A stretch of DNA of 16,126 bases, taken from positions 1-16,126 of the forward strand of contig CAVFNL010000038.1 of assembly GCA_963623875.1 (NCBI GenBank). Reading direction: 5' to 3'. Origin of the DNA: UBA3206 sp963623875. GTDB lineage: Bacteria; Bacillota_I; Bacilli_A; Acholeplasmatales; Anaeroplasmataceae. Positions 1 to 8,129 of this stretch are shown piece by piece. Numbering within the stretch: position 1 is the stretch's first letter; each line of letters starts with the position of its first letter. The notes under the pieces were generated by a model that was given only the letters and a program-made list of their open reading frames with translations, was not told where the DNA came from and made no database searches. Position numbers and translations under genes: made by a program.

Positions 1-2
1 GA

Positions 3-89
3 TATCATGGCACTGTATTACTACTAGGAATATCTTATGATAGTAAGAGTTTAAAACATGAGTCTATGATTGAAGTTGTAGAAATATAA
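3..89 (+). CDS. C-terminal end of a DUF1703-type AAA-ATPase-like/PD-(D/E)XK nuclease protein (partial)
   Basis: Only the last 28 codons are in the window, reading in frame 3 from the left edge to a TAA at 87-89. The peptide contains VLLLGISYD followed by a Lys/His-rich step (SKSLKHES) and a hydrophobic-acidic end. This resembles the final beta strands of DUF1703 proteins (AAA-ATPase-like N-terminal domain plus PD-(D/E)XK C-terminal domain), which often end in a VLLVGINYDK...KHxCxIE pattern. The family call rests on memory of that ending and on a very short stretch, so it is tentative. A terminator-like hairpin follows directly, so the gene is probably transcribed separately from the genes downstream. 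Confidence 0.45.
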   Translation, partial: YHGTVLLLGISYDSKSLKHESMIEVVEI

Positions 90-101
90 AAATATTAATA
101 T

Positions 102-136
102 AATGGCATTTATTGTGGTGCCATTTTATTTCTTTT
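102..136 (+). terminator. Intrinsic terminator of the upstream partial gene
   Basis: AATGGCA (102-108) pairs with TGCCATT (119-125), optionally extended by two G-T wobbles, and is followed by the T-rich run TTATTTCTTTT. It starts 12 bases after the stop codon at 87-89. Confidence 0.7.
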
Positions 137-229
137 ATAGAAAATTTGGTTAATTTTTAATTTTGAATTGATTTATTAAACGTTAAATTTTAAAATTTTA
201 TTTAAATTTCAAAAAAAAAATTATATATA

Positions 230-238
230 TGGTATAAT
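230..238 (+). promoter_or_regulatory. Extended -10 sigma-A promoter of the GGDEF-EAL pair
   Basis: TGGTATAAT gives a perfect TATAAT at 233-238 with the TGn extension. No good -35 is present at the right distance. Instead there is an A-tract of ten bases at 211-220 and very AT-rich DNA from 160, which could act as an UP-like or curved element. The expected start near 245 leaves a leader of only about 14 bases before the ATG at 259. Confidence 0.6.
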
Positions 239-258
239 TGAATAAAGTAGGTGAAATT

Positions 259-2637
259 ATGCGTGCTAAAAATTTAAAAGTACATGTTCTGATTTTTATA
301 ATTTTAATAGTATGCCTTTTTGCGATTACAATCGTATATCAAGTTGGAGTTGATGGTGCTAGTAGAAAAAATGCATTTTATCAAAGCGAAGCTATGTATG
401 ATTCATCTTGTAGTACATTGAATGAAAAAATATATGAGTATAATTCTAAATTCTTAAATGGAGATAGTAGTATTGAAGTAATTGAAGTAAGTGATGAAAA
501 TGTACCAGTTGAATCTTTTTATAAGATTTCGGATGATGGGAATTTATATTTAAAAAACAATGATAAATACGGATGTGTGTCGCTTGATCATGTTATGAAA
601 GATGCTTTAGATGAAAATAGCGAAGCTTTGATACTTGTATCTGGAGATGTCATAATTGGATCGTCTTTAGGATATAATAAAAGAGTATCGTTTAAAGATG
701 TTTTAGGAAGAACTAATTCTAGTGATGTAGTAAATGATGCAGTGGATGATGTTTCTAAATCTGGTAAGCATACAAACAAAGTAACTCTTACAACTTCAGC
801 TGGAAATAAAAGTGGGTATCTTGTAAGCGATGATTATAATGGATATAAATTATTAAGATTTGTTTCAAATGATAAAATTATCACTACCTCAGATATAAAA
901 CCATATAGAATTGCGTTTGTTGTTTGTGCATCAATAATTTTTGTAGCAGTTCTTGTAAACTTCGCAATTGGATTTAGGAGATTAGCTAAAATTTCAAGTT
1001 TTGAAGCAAATATTTCTATAAGAGGTAAGAATACAATTGCGGTTGTTAAGCCAAATGGTAAAATTCTTTCTTACAATAGAGCTTTTAAAGCAGCATTTAA
1101 TCAAAAGAAATTACCAATTAAATCATTATCTGAAATGGTAGTTGTAGATACAGAGTTATCTTTAGAAGAACTAATAAAGGGACAAAAGAAATTTGTGCTA
1201 GGGTATTCTAAAGAAAACGAAGAAGATGAGTTCTATGGAATGTATATGGAACTATATTCTACAAAAAGAGATTTAAATTATGCAGTTGTAGGTCAAATGT
1301 GTACAAAAGAATATATTGATAATAAAATCCTTGTTAAAAAATCAACAAAATCTTTAGTGACAGGGGATTTTAATGCGATTATATTAGATAAGCGATATAG
1401 AGAAATAAAAGAAAAATATGATACACTTGGTGATGGTTATATATTTGTAATGGTTAACCTTAAACGATTTAAGGATATTAATACATTACTAGGTTTTGAT
1501 CAAGGAAATGATGTACTTAAATATTTTTCTGAATTATTGCATAAATATTTTGAGGGGTTTGAAATATTTCATACTAGAGCTGATGAGTTTGTTTTATTTG
1601 ATTCAAAAATAGTAGAAGCTGAATTGATTCAAAAAATAGAAAAATTCATTGAGGATTTAAAAGCACCTATTACAATTAATAATAATGAAATTATGCTAAG
1701 ACCTGTGGTAGGTATAGTTACGGATGAATTCTTAAAAGATGGAGAAGCAGATTATGATATGTTTATAGCTAAGCTTACAAACGCATCAAATAAAGCTAAA
1801 ACATCATTAAAAAACATATGTAAATATGATTTAAATCTTGAGAACAATATTATAAAAGAACGTCAAATGGAAGAAGATTTAAAGACTGGTATTGCGAAGG
1901 GTGAGTTCGTAATGCATTATCAACCACAATATGAACTTGCCTCAAATAGAGTATGTGGATTTGAAGCCCTTCTTCGTTGGAAGAATCCTAAATACGCAAC
2001 ACTTTCACCAGAAATATATATTAAGATGGCTGAAAAGAATGGATTTATTGTCGATCTTGGTAATTTTATAACGCATGATGTATTTAAAACAGCTAAAGAA
2101 ATGGAACAATATGATATTCATATATCAGTTAATGTATCCCCTGCACAAATAGTTCAAGCAGGTTTCGTTGCGGATTTCTTGGAACAATTTGAGAAGAATG
2201 AACTTAAACCTGGTTCGATTGCGCTTGAGATTACAGAAACATTCTTAATGGAAAATTTTGGTATAGTAATTGAAAAACTTCAAATACTTAAGAACCGTGG
2301 TATTTCAATCCACCTTGATGATTTTGGTACAGGATATAGTTCTATGTTATATTTAAAAGAATTGCCTATTGATACTATTAAGGTTGATAAAGAATTTATT
2401 AAACATATTGAAACAGATAAATTTAGTAAAGTATTAACATCTAAAGTAATCACTCTTGGTAAAGAATTAGGAGATAAGATTATTTGTGAAGGTGTTGAGA
2501 CAAAAATCCAAAAGGATATTGTAGAAAAATTTGGTGCAGATATAATTCAAGGATATTATATTGGTAAGGCTTTATCTAAAGAAGATGCGTTTAATCTTCT
2601 TAAAACTGGTAAAGTTATAAAAGAAAATAATGAATAA
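259..2637 (+). CDS. Membrane-anchored degenerate GGDEF - active-type EAL protein (predicted c-di-GMP phosphodiesterase)
   Basis: Predicted to hydrolyse cyclic di-GMP at the inner face of the membrane. A first membrane segment (about residues 8-28) and a second (about 218-238) flank an extracytoplasmic domain of about 185 residues that could be a sensor. A short PAS-like stretch follows, then a GGDEF domain whose signature is TRADEF (RADEF at 440-444), so cyclase activity is unlikely. The EAL domain looks intact: EAL at 569-571, N625 in VNVS, EITE at 657-660, DDFGTGYSS from 687, K708 and D710 in IKVDKEF, and EGVE at 744-747. I chose the ATG at 259 because AGGTGA (249-254) precedes it. The upstream in-frame TTG at 238 lies in the -10 hexamer. 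The stop lies two bases before the next gene's ribosome binding site, so the two genes are probably cotranscribed. Confidence 0.88.
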   Translation: MRAKNLKVHVLIFIILIVCLFAITIVYQVGVDGASRKNAFYQSEAMYDSSCSTLNEKIYEYNSKFLNGDSSIEVIEVSDENVPVESFYKISDDGNLYLKNNDKYGCVSLDHVMKDALDENSEALILVSGDVIIGSSLGYNKRVSFKDVLGRTNSSDVVNDAVDDVSKSGKHTNKVTLTTSAGNKSGYLVSDDYNGYKLLRFVSNDKIITTSDIKPYRIAFVVCASIIFVAVLVNFAIGFRRLAKISSFEANISIRGKNTIAVVKPNGKILSYNRAFKAAFNQKKLPIKSLSEMVVVDTELSLEELIKGQKKFVLGYSKENEEDEFYGMYMELYSTKRDLNYAVVGQMCTKEYIDNKILVKKSTKSLVTGDFNAIILDKRYREIKEKYDTLGDGYIFVMVNLKRFKDINTLLGFDQGNDVLKYFSELLHKYFEGFEIFHTRADEFVLFDSKIVEAELIQKIEKFIEDLKAPITINNNEIMLRPVVGIVTDEFLKDGEADYDMFIAKLTNASNKAKTSLKNICKYDLNLENNIIKERQMEEDLKTGIAKGEFVMHYQPQYELASNRVCGFEALLRWKNPKYATLSPEIYIKMAEKNGFIVDLGNFITHDVFKTAKEMEQYDIHISVNVSPAQIVQAGFVADFLEQFEKNELKPGSIALEITETFLMENFGIVIEKLQILKNRGISIHLDDFGTGYSSMLYLKELPIDTIKVDKEFIKHIETDKFSKVLTSKVITLGKELGDKIICEGVETKIQKDIVEKFGADIIQGYYIGKALSKEDAFNLLKTGKVIKENNE

Positions 2638-2650
2638 TGAGGTGAGTATT

Positions 2651-4384
2651 ATGCTTATGATATCAAAGGGAGGAGAAATCACAGTGGCTTTTGTCAGTGT
2701 GGGTGTAGTAATACTTTTAGGTGTACTATTTTATTTCCTAATTAAATATAATGCAAAGAGGTATCATGATGAAAATGATAATATCTCAAATGATACAGTG
2801 CCTAAGGCACTTCTTGATAGGCAAATATCAAGATATATAAAGAAAGTAGGTAAATTCGGTGAATTTACGCTTGTAAACATTGATATAGATAACTTCACAT
2901 CAATGATTGATACATTTGGTGAAGCAATGTGTAAAAACTTTTTAACTGAGATTGCATCAAGATTCAAAAAGAGACTTCCTTATAGAACTGTAATATCAAA
3001 TTATAAGGATGATGAATTTGTAATATTCATTAAAGATAATTTAACATATGAACAAGTAGTAAAAATATGCGACTTACTTTTAAGTGATGTAAAACAAAAA
3101 CTATATATTTCAACAAATGAATCAATTTCACTTACTGCTTCAATTGGTATATGTATGTATCCATCATGCGGAAGATCGGTTTCAGAACTTATGAAAAATA
3201 TTCTTCTTGCGACATATATTTCAAAACGTGAAGGTGGTAATAAATATACAATGTATTATAGAACACTTTCTATTGATGAAAGTCAAAATTATCAATTCTT
3301 CCTTGAAATCAAGAAAGCTATTAGAAATAAAGAATTCGTTTTGTATTATCAACCAATTATAAATCTTAATACAGATAATTTATATGGATTTGAAGCCTTA
3401 ATGCGTTGGAATCACCCTGAACAAGGAGTATTACCACCAGCAAAATTCTTAGATATTATTGATAAGAGTGGAGATATTTACTGGGTTGGTAAATGGGGAC
3501 TTGAACTTCTTTGTGAAAAGTATAATGAATTAGCACCTGTTGCAGGTGATGATTTCCATATGACACTTAATTTATCAGTTAAGCAACTTACATATGATAA
3601 TATGGCAGAAGAATTAGTGCTTGTGGCTAAGAAAGCTGGAGTATTAACTTCAAAAATAGTATTTGAAATATCAGGATATGCGATGTTTGAAAAAATGGAT
3701 AATGTAAAAAATAACATTTTAAAACTTCGTGATGCTGGATTCCTTATCGCAGTAGATGGATTTGAATTAGACTACGCAACAATCACTAAGATTCAAAAAG
3801 AACCTATTGACATGATTAAGATCGCAAGAAAATTCTTTGACGATAGTGAAGAAATATCAGCAAAAAACCCTATTGAGTCAAACGAAACTAAGAGAAAAGC
3901 TAATGAAGAGATGACTAGAGAACTTAAAGATAAATTTGCGTCAATGCTTATTGAATCAGCAAGCATCAGTAATAGATGCGTAGTTTTAGAAGGTGTTGAA
4001 ACTAAAGAGATGGAAGCAAGAGCTATTGAGCTTAAAGCCTCTTATGGACAAGGATATTATTATTCAAAGCCTATTCCTGGTGATGAACTTGATGAATTTA
4101 TAAGACTTCGTAAATGGGATTCTCATAGTATTGCGTTAGAACAAGAAAATACTACTGGTGATAAAACTATAGCCGAAGAGGCTTTAGATGTAAGTGATAA
4201 AGCTTTTGAGAATAGTGATGATGTAAATAACCTTAAAGATTCAGAAGAAAATCTTGAAAATGTTCAAGAAGAAAATAATCTAAAGCCTTCTAAAAAAGAT
4301 GATGTTGAAGATGAAAATGATTCATCTAACGAAGATGATAGCGAGGATTTAGAAGAGTCAGATGATGATTCTGTGGAAGAATAA
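2651..4384 (+). CDS. Membrane-anchored GGDEF-EAL protein with both signatures degenerate and an acidic tail
   Basis: One N-terminal membrane segment (about residues 12-33) leads into a GGDEF-like domain with KDDEF (119-123) and an EAL domain. EAL (248-250), LNLS, E339, K390 and EGVE (447-450) are kept. However, the usual DDFGTG loop reads DGFELD (369-374), so the second metal-binding Asp is Gly370. The Asp of IKxD is Ala392, and EITE is EISG. An insertion of about 30 charged residues precedes EGVE. I infer a c-di-GMP binding or regulatory partner of the upstream protein rather than an enzyme. Residues from about 502 to the end are a low-complexity Asp/Glu tail. The start at 2651 has a seven-base GAGGTGA match (2639-2645). 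A GTG at 2684 behind GGGAGGAG is a serious alternative that keeps the membrane helix. The ATG at 2630 overlaps the previous gene but lacks a binding site. Confidence 0.85.
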   Translation: MLMISKGGEITVAFVSVGVVILLGVLFYFLIKYNAKRYHDENDNISNDTVPKALLDRQISRYIKKVGKFGEFTLVNIDIDNFTSMIDTFGEAMCKNFLTEIASRFKKRLPYRTVISNYKDDEFVIFIKDNLTYEQVVKICDLLLSDVKQKLYISTNESISLTASIGICMYPSCGRSVSELMKNILLATYISKREGGNKYTMYYRTLSIDESQNYQFFLEIKKAIRNKEFVLYYQPIINLNTDNLYGFEALMRWNHPEQGVLPPAKFLDIIDKSGDIYWVGKWGLELLCEKYNELAPVAGDDFHMTLNLSVKQLTYDNMAEELVLVAKKAGVLTSKIVFEISGYAMFEKMDNVKNNILKLRDAGFLIAVDGFELDYATITKIQKEPIDMIKIARKFFDDSEEISAKNPIESNETKRKANEEMTRELKDKFASMLIESASISNRCVVLEGVETKEMEARAIELKASYGQGYYYSKPIPGDELDEFIRLRKWDSHSIALEQENTTGDKTIAEEALDVSDKAFENSDDVNNLKDSEENLENVQEENNLKPSKKDDVEDENDSSNEDDSEDLEESDDDSVEE

Positions 4385-4387
4385 CAT

Positions 4388-4416
4388 TTGACACCGCCAA
4401 GAATATTTAATATAAT
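4388..4416 (+). promoter_or_regulatory. Perfect-consensus sigma-A promoter for the first exported-protein genes
   Basis: TTGACA (4388-4393), a 17-base spacer and TATAAT (4411-4416) match the sigma-A consensus exactly. It starts four bases after the EAL gene's stop codon. Transcription would begin near 4423, and GGAGG at 4432-4436 serves the ATG at 4447. I see no repressor site and no terminator between the EAL gene and this promoter. Confidence 0.85.
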
Positions 4417-4446
4417 AACTAATGTTATATTGGAGGACCATTTTAT

Positions 4447-5280
4447 ATGGCAAAGAAGAGTGAAGAAGAAAAGTTAGCTAAAGACCCTATGGTCAGCTTA
4501 TTTAGAAAGAAAAAGTTAATAATTGCGTTAATAATATTATTCTTATTACTTTCACTTGTTGTAGGTATTGTTACATATTATGGTCTTAGTACCGGTGGGT
4601 TTACAATAGATGTTAATGATGAACTGCATGGTATAGGAATAGTATTAAAAGAAGATCCTAATTCTAAAGGGCAACAAAATTTAAATGCGACTGAACTTAA
4701 AAATGTTCAACCTATATCTCAACCTGAAGTTAATGAATATTATGTACTTAATAGAAATGGTGAATATACGTCAAACGGTGGTAATTATGTAGGATATACA
4801 TTTTATCTATCGAATGTTGGTGGTAAGGTTTGTGATGTATCCGCAGCTTTAAAGATTGTTACAAACACGAACGATGTAGCTTCAGCCGCAAGATTTTGGG
4901 TTTTTGTCTCAAAAGGCGTTGAAGAAGTAGAAGGTACTACAACCGTTTTTAAGGCAAACGAAGAAGATAAAAACGGTACAATATATAAGAAAAAAGAATC
5001 TAGTGAAGAAAAAGAAGAACAATATAAAAAAGCAATCGAGAATTATGGATATAAGGATTGTGTGGATTTTACTGGTGAAGATAGTAATATCTATACTGAT
5101 AAATTCAAAGACTTCAAACCAGGAGATAGTTATAAAATATCTATTATCTTATGGCTTGATGGAAATGATCCGGATTGTGTTGCCTACGAAGATGAAAATG
5201 GAAATTATGTAGGAATTTATAAAGGAAAATTAAAAATAGGTATGTCATTTGAAGCATACCAAGATGAACTTTTAGTATAA
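4447..5280 (+). CDS. Membrane-anchored TasA/camelysin-like extracellular protein
   Basis: No precise family is recognised. The N-terminus has an acidic/basic cytosolic stretch, then RKKK and a hydrophobic segment (about residues 23-47), then an extracellular domain. The N-terminal segment lacks the AWF box of the two downstream proteins, so it may stay as an anchor rather than be cleaved. The domain contains GYTFYLSNVG, like the 'F.l.N.G' strand of TasA/camelysin-type beta sandwiches, and ends with WLDGNDPDC (236-244), a motif repeated in the next two genes as WLEGWDADC and WLEGFDADC. Cysteines at 129, 205 and 244 could form a disulfide. It lies directly behind a perfect promoter and 25 bases ahead of the next secreted-protein gene. 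I infer a fibre anchor or minor subunit, comparable in position to TapA; there is no direct evidence for that. Confidence 0.6.
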   Translation: MAKKSEEEKLAKDPMVSLFRKKKLIIALIILFLLLSLVVGIVTYYGLSTGGFTIDVNDELHGIGIVLKEDPNSKGQQNLNATELKNVQPISQPEVNEYYVLNRNGEYTSNGGNYVGYTFYLSNVGGKVCDVSAALKIVTNTNDVASAARFWVFVSKGVEEVEGTTTVFKANEEDKNGTIYKKKESSEEKEEQYKKAIENYGYKDCVDFTGEDSNIYTDKFKDFKPGDSYKISIILWLDGNDPDCVAYEDENGNYVGIYKGKLKIGMSFEAYQDELLV

Positions 5281-5305
5281 AATAACCTGAAGGAGATGAT
5301 AGGGC

Positions 5306-6829
5306 ATGGTTAATTTATCAAGAAAACTATATATTAGCATATTTACGCTTATTTTACTTGTTGTCCTATCAGGAACAGTTACATTTGCGTGGTTTAAATT
5401 AAATACGAACGCATGGTTCTCTAACGTTGAAATAAGTGCTTCAACAAACGCTAATCTTAAAATATCAATAGATGGTAAAAATTATGCATCAACGCTTAAT
5501 GCTGAAGATTTAGAAAAATCAATAGTTGCGAAAGCAAATGGTTATGAACTTAAGTGCGACGCACAAGGTGAAGATCCTTATTGGTATGATCCTGTTGAAA
5601 AGAAGAAGATTACAATAGAAAATGATCTTTTACAAAGTGAATTTCAAAATATATCACTAAAGCCTGTAACTACAAGTGATGGTAAGATATATAAGAATTT
5701 TTTAGGCGATAAGGTTGATATCACGTCTAAATATTATATTGAATTTGATATTTATTTTGAATCTATCGTAGATGGAAAACATACAAATGATATACAAGAA
5801 GTCTATTTCTCAAACCGTACTATTACATATGATGATGGAACAGTTATTCCTAAAACTGAAATAGGAACAACTAAAATGGAAGAAATTGAATTTCCTAATA
5901 ATATTTTGGCATCATTTAATACATTAGATCTTACAACGGGTAAATTGATATCTTATGATGCATCTAGTAAGAAAGCTACATCAGAAGATGGAGAAGATGT
6001 GACAGAAAGTTTTGAAAAAACATTTAGAACTTATGTATCAGACGCAGTAAGATTTAGTGTTGAAGCTAAATCTAATAAAACTACTACATCTAATTCCTAT
6101 CTTGATGGTGGCGTTAAAATATATGAAATCAACAAAGGAAATGGTTCATATGCGACAACACTTAATGAAGAAGGAAAAGATTTAAATAATACTACATATA
6201 GTGGCTTAAGTGGTGCTATGTATGATGCAAGCAAAAATGCAGCACTTACATACTACAATACTGTTAAGAAAAAAGAATTAGATGATAATAACAGTAAAGA
6301 TAAACAATTAGATCCAATATCTTATAATGAAGTCCCTAATACATTAAAGGGCTTAGATACTATTGAAGCCGCAAAGATTATTAGATTAGATGAATCTAAT
6401 CATTATGGGCAAGATGGTAGTGCAATGATGACTGTAAGATTATGGCTTGAGGGTTGGGATGCGGACTGTATTGATACGGTTTTAGACCAAAATGTTTCAA
6501 TAACATTATCTTTTACAAACTATAATACATTTATAGAAAATGATCCAATAGAACTTACTTATTTATATAAAAATCCTATTACAGGAAAAATTGATAAAAC
6601 TAAAGTAAGACATCAAGTCTATAACAATTTAATTTCTGATGATTCACCATCATATTATGACGGAATAGGTAAGACATTCTTAGGATGGGCGCGTTCAGAC
6701 AAAGATGGAAATTATATTGATGATAATGGAAATATTACAAGTGATTATACCCTATTTGATTTCAAAAATACCTATGTTAAGCCTAGAACTGAAGGTGAAA
6801 AATGGTATTTGGTAAGCGTATTTAAATAA
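5306..6829 (+). CDS. SipW-type secreted protein with a C-terminal InlB/Flg_new-like segment
   Basis: A secreted or surface protein of 507 residues, probably in the TasA-like SipW-dependent group. The signal peptide has basic residues, a hydrophobic core and a TFAWF box at residues 26-30, the hallmark of signals processed by SipW-type peptidases. The long middle region is rich in Asn, Thr, Asp and Lys and shows no known enzyme motif. WLEGWDADC lies at 380-388. The last ~90 residues (ELTYLYKN... then KTFLGWARSDKDGNYID) resemble an InlB-type or Listeria-Bacteroides (Flg_new) beta repeat, where a strand is followed by 'F.GW'. AAGGAG at 5290-5295 supports the ATG at 5306. It follows the anchored protein in one transcription unit. 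No intrinsic terminator is visible after it before the next promoter. Its role as a matrix or adhesive subunit is inferred. Confidence 0.65.
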   Translation: MVNLSRKLYISIFTLILLVVLSGTVTFAWFKLNTNAWFSNVEISASTNANLKISIDGKNYASTLNAEDLEKSIVAKANGYELKCDAQGEDPYWYDPVEKKKITIENDLLQSEFQNISLKPVTTSDGKIYKNFLGDKVDITSKYYIEFDIYFESIVDGKHTNDIQEVYFSNRTITYDDGTVIPKTEIGTTKMEEIEFPNNILASFNTLDLTTGKLISYDASSKKATSEDGEDVTESFEKTFRTYVSDAVRFSVEAKSNKTTTSNSYLDGGVKIYEINKGNGSYATTLNEEGKDLNNTTYSGLSGAMYDASKNAALTYYNTVKKKELDDNNSKDKQLDPISYNEVPNTLKGLDTIEAAKIIRLDESNHYGQDGSAMMTVRLWLEGWDADCIDTVLDQNVSITLSFTNYNTFIENDPIELTYLYKNPITGKIDKTKVRHQVYNNLISDDSPSYYDGIGKTFLGWARSDKDGNYIDDNGNITSDYTLFDFKNTYVKPRTEGEKWYLVSVFK

Positions 6830-6835
6830 TTTTTA

Positions 6836-6864
6836 TGGACATACATCACATTAAGTGATATAAT
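6836..6864 (+). promoter_or_regulatory. Strong sigma-A promoter of the Thr/Ala-rich secreted protein
   Basis: TGGACA (6836-6841, five of six), a 17-base spacer and TATAAT (6859-6864) preceded by TGA, an extended -10. The predicted start is near 6871, so this gene has its own transcript. Confidence 0.75.
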
Positions 6865-6874
6865 ATGTTATAGA

Positions 6875-6896
6875 GTAATGGCTATTAGTCCGTTAC
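6875..6896 (+). promoter_or_regulatory. 5' stem-loop in the leader of the Thr/Ala-rich secreted protein mRNA
   Basis: GTAATGG (6875-6881) pairs with CCGTTAC (6890-6896) around an eight-base loop, seven pairs with one G-U. It would sit within the first ~25 bases of the transcript. Such 5' hairpins commonly stabilise abundant Gram-positive mRNAs. No U-run follows, so it is not a terminator. Its function is inferred. Confidence 0.4.
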
Positions 6897-6942
6897 AAAA
6901 ATTAAAAAAAGTAATATAATGAAGAAAAAGGAGAAAGGCAAT

Positions 6943-7965
6943 ATGAAGAAAATTTCTAAAAAATTACTATTAAGTGTTCTTTCAATGGCATTCGCGATAG
7001 TGGCATTAGGAACAACAACATTTGCGTGGTTTACAACAAACGCAACAGTTAAAGCAACAACAAAAATTAATGTTCAATCAACTACTGATTCGCTTTTAAT
7101 CTCAAATGATGGATCTTCTTGGAGTTCATCAGTATCATTTGACTTAACAGCATCAGCAGTAGCAGCACAACAAACACATGGTGCAGGAAGTCAGTTAGGT
7201 GCTGTAACATATCGCTTAGCAAAAGATGCAACAAAATTATCTACATCTGACACATTTACTGATTTAGAAAAATTAGAGGAATATGCAGCAAGTACTGCAG
7301 CAGATAAGGCATTAACTACATCAGATGATTACAAGCAAATTAGTTTCTATCTAAGATGTAGTAGTGCAAATAAGAAGGTTTCGGTAGCATCTGATACTTG
7401 GACAACTACTAATATCACAAAATATAACAATACAGTTGCATTCACATATGCTTCAAATAAAACTATAGAAGCAAATACTAATTTATATGTATCTGCAATC
7501 AATGCATTACGTGCTGTAGTTGATGTATCAAATCTTAAAACATGGGATAATAGTTGGGTTGGTAAAGAAAATATGACACAATTAGATAACGTAGTAAAAC
7601 CAGAGATGAGTCGTATAAATAAAATTTATGGTTATGAGGACAATGCATCAAAATCAGGGGAAGAAACTGTAGTAAATTATGGTCAATCTCTTGCAGGTGA
7701 CAATGCCGCAAACAGCTATATTAATGCTGTATTAGGAAAGACTATTGGTACAGGTGATCTTGTAGCTGATACAACGTATGCTGCAATAGAGCCAACTAAA
7801 GTAGGTCTTCAGGGTGCTGAGCTTGCTGCAAAGACTGATGCAAATTGTATCTTCAAAGTAACTATTACTTACTGGCTAGAAGGATTTGATGCAGACTGCT
7901 TCGATGCAATATTTGGTCAAACATTAGAAAATGTATTAACATTTAAAGCTGAAGACGTTCAATAA
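6943..7965 (+). CDS. SipW-type secreted Thr/Ala/Asn-rich protein, candidate major matrix or fibre subunit
   Basis: Predicted exported structural protein of 340 residues. The signal peptide runs from KKISKK through a hydrophobic core to TFAWF at residues 26-30, the same spacing as in the preceding secreted protein. This agreement, plus AAGGAG at 6928-6933 nine bases upstream, fixes the ATG at 6943 rather than the ATG at 6919, which has no binding site. The mature part is rich in Thr, Ala, Ser and Asn, with no enzyme motif, and carries WLEGFDADC at 311-319. It has its own strong promoter, a 5' stem-loop and a strong terminator, which suggests higher expression than its neighbours, as for the main subunit of a polymer. 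TasA-like is the best label, but I cannot show homology to TasA itself. Confidence 0.65.
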   Translation: MKKISKKLLLSVLSMAFAIVALGTTTFAWFTTNATVKATTKINVQSTTDSLLISNDGSSWSSSVSFDLTASAVAAQQTHGAGSQLGAVTYRLAKDATKLSTSDTFTDLEKLEEYAASTAADKALTTSDDYKQISFYLRCSSANKKVSVASDTWTTTNITKYNNTVAFTYASNKTIEANTNLYVSAINALRAVVDVSNLKTWDNSWVGKENMTQLDNVVKPEMSRINKIYGYEDNASKSGEETVVNYGQSLAGDNAANSYINAVLGKTIGTGDLVADTTYAAIEPTKVGLQGAELAAKTDANCIFKVTITYWLEGFDADCFDAIFGQTLENVLTFKAEDVQ

Positions 7966-8012
7966 AACACTGACTAATCACAAGGTTAATATAAATTAAA
8001 TAATTAATAAAT

Positions 8013-8043
8013 AAATGTCCCCTTATAAACGGGGACATTTTTT
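8013..8043 (+). terminator. Strong intrinsic terminator after the Thr/Ala-rich secreted protein gene
   Basis: AAATGTCCCC (8013-8022) and GGGGACATTT (8031-8040) form a perfect ten-pair stem with an eight-base loop, followed by a T run to 8043. The interval 7966-8012 shows nothing else. Confidence 0.92.
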
Positions 8044-8088
8044 CGTTTTATATTTGTTAAAATATAAATAGTATTTTATTTATAAATG

Positions 8089-8097
8089 TGATAAAAT
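8089..8097 (+). promoter_or_regulatory. Probable extended -10 promoter of the signal peptidase/AAA+ operon
   Basis: TGATAAAAT is a TGn extension with TAAAAT (five of six). No convincing -35 lies 17 bases upstream. A TTGTTA at 8054-8059 is an alternative -35 only for a poorer -10. A promoter is needed here because a strong terminator lies just upstream. The exact box is uncertain. Confidence 0.4.
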
Positions 8098-8129
8098 AAA
8101 ATAAAGGATTTTTCGAGAGGAGAATTTCT

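Noticed and set aside
238..258. TTG at 238 as the start of the first GGDEF-EAL gene
   Set aside because: It overlaps the -10 hexamer TATAAT, upstream of the expected transcription start, and the ATG at 259 has its own AGGTGA.
6919..6942. ATG at 6919 as the start of the Thr/Ala-rich secreted protein
   Set aside because: No ribosome binding site precedes it. AAGGAG lies inside the extension, and the start at 6943 aligns the signal peptide exactly with that of the preceding secreted protein.
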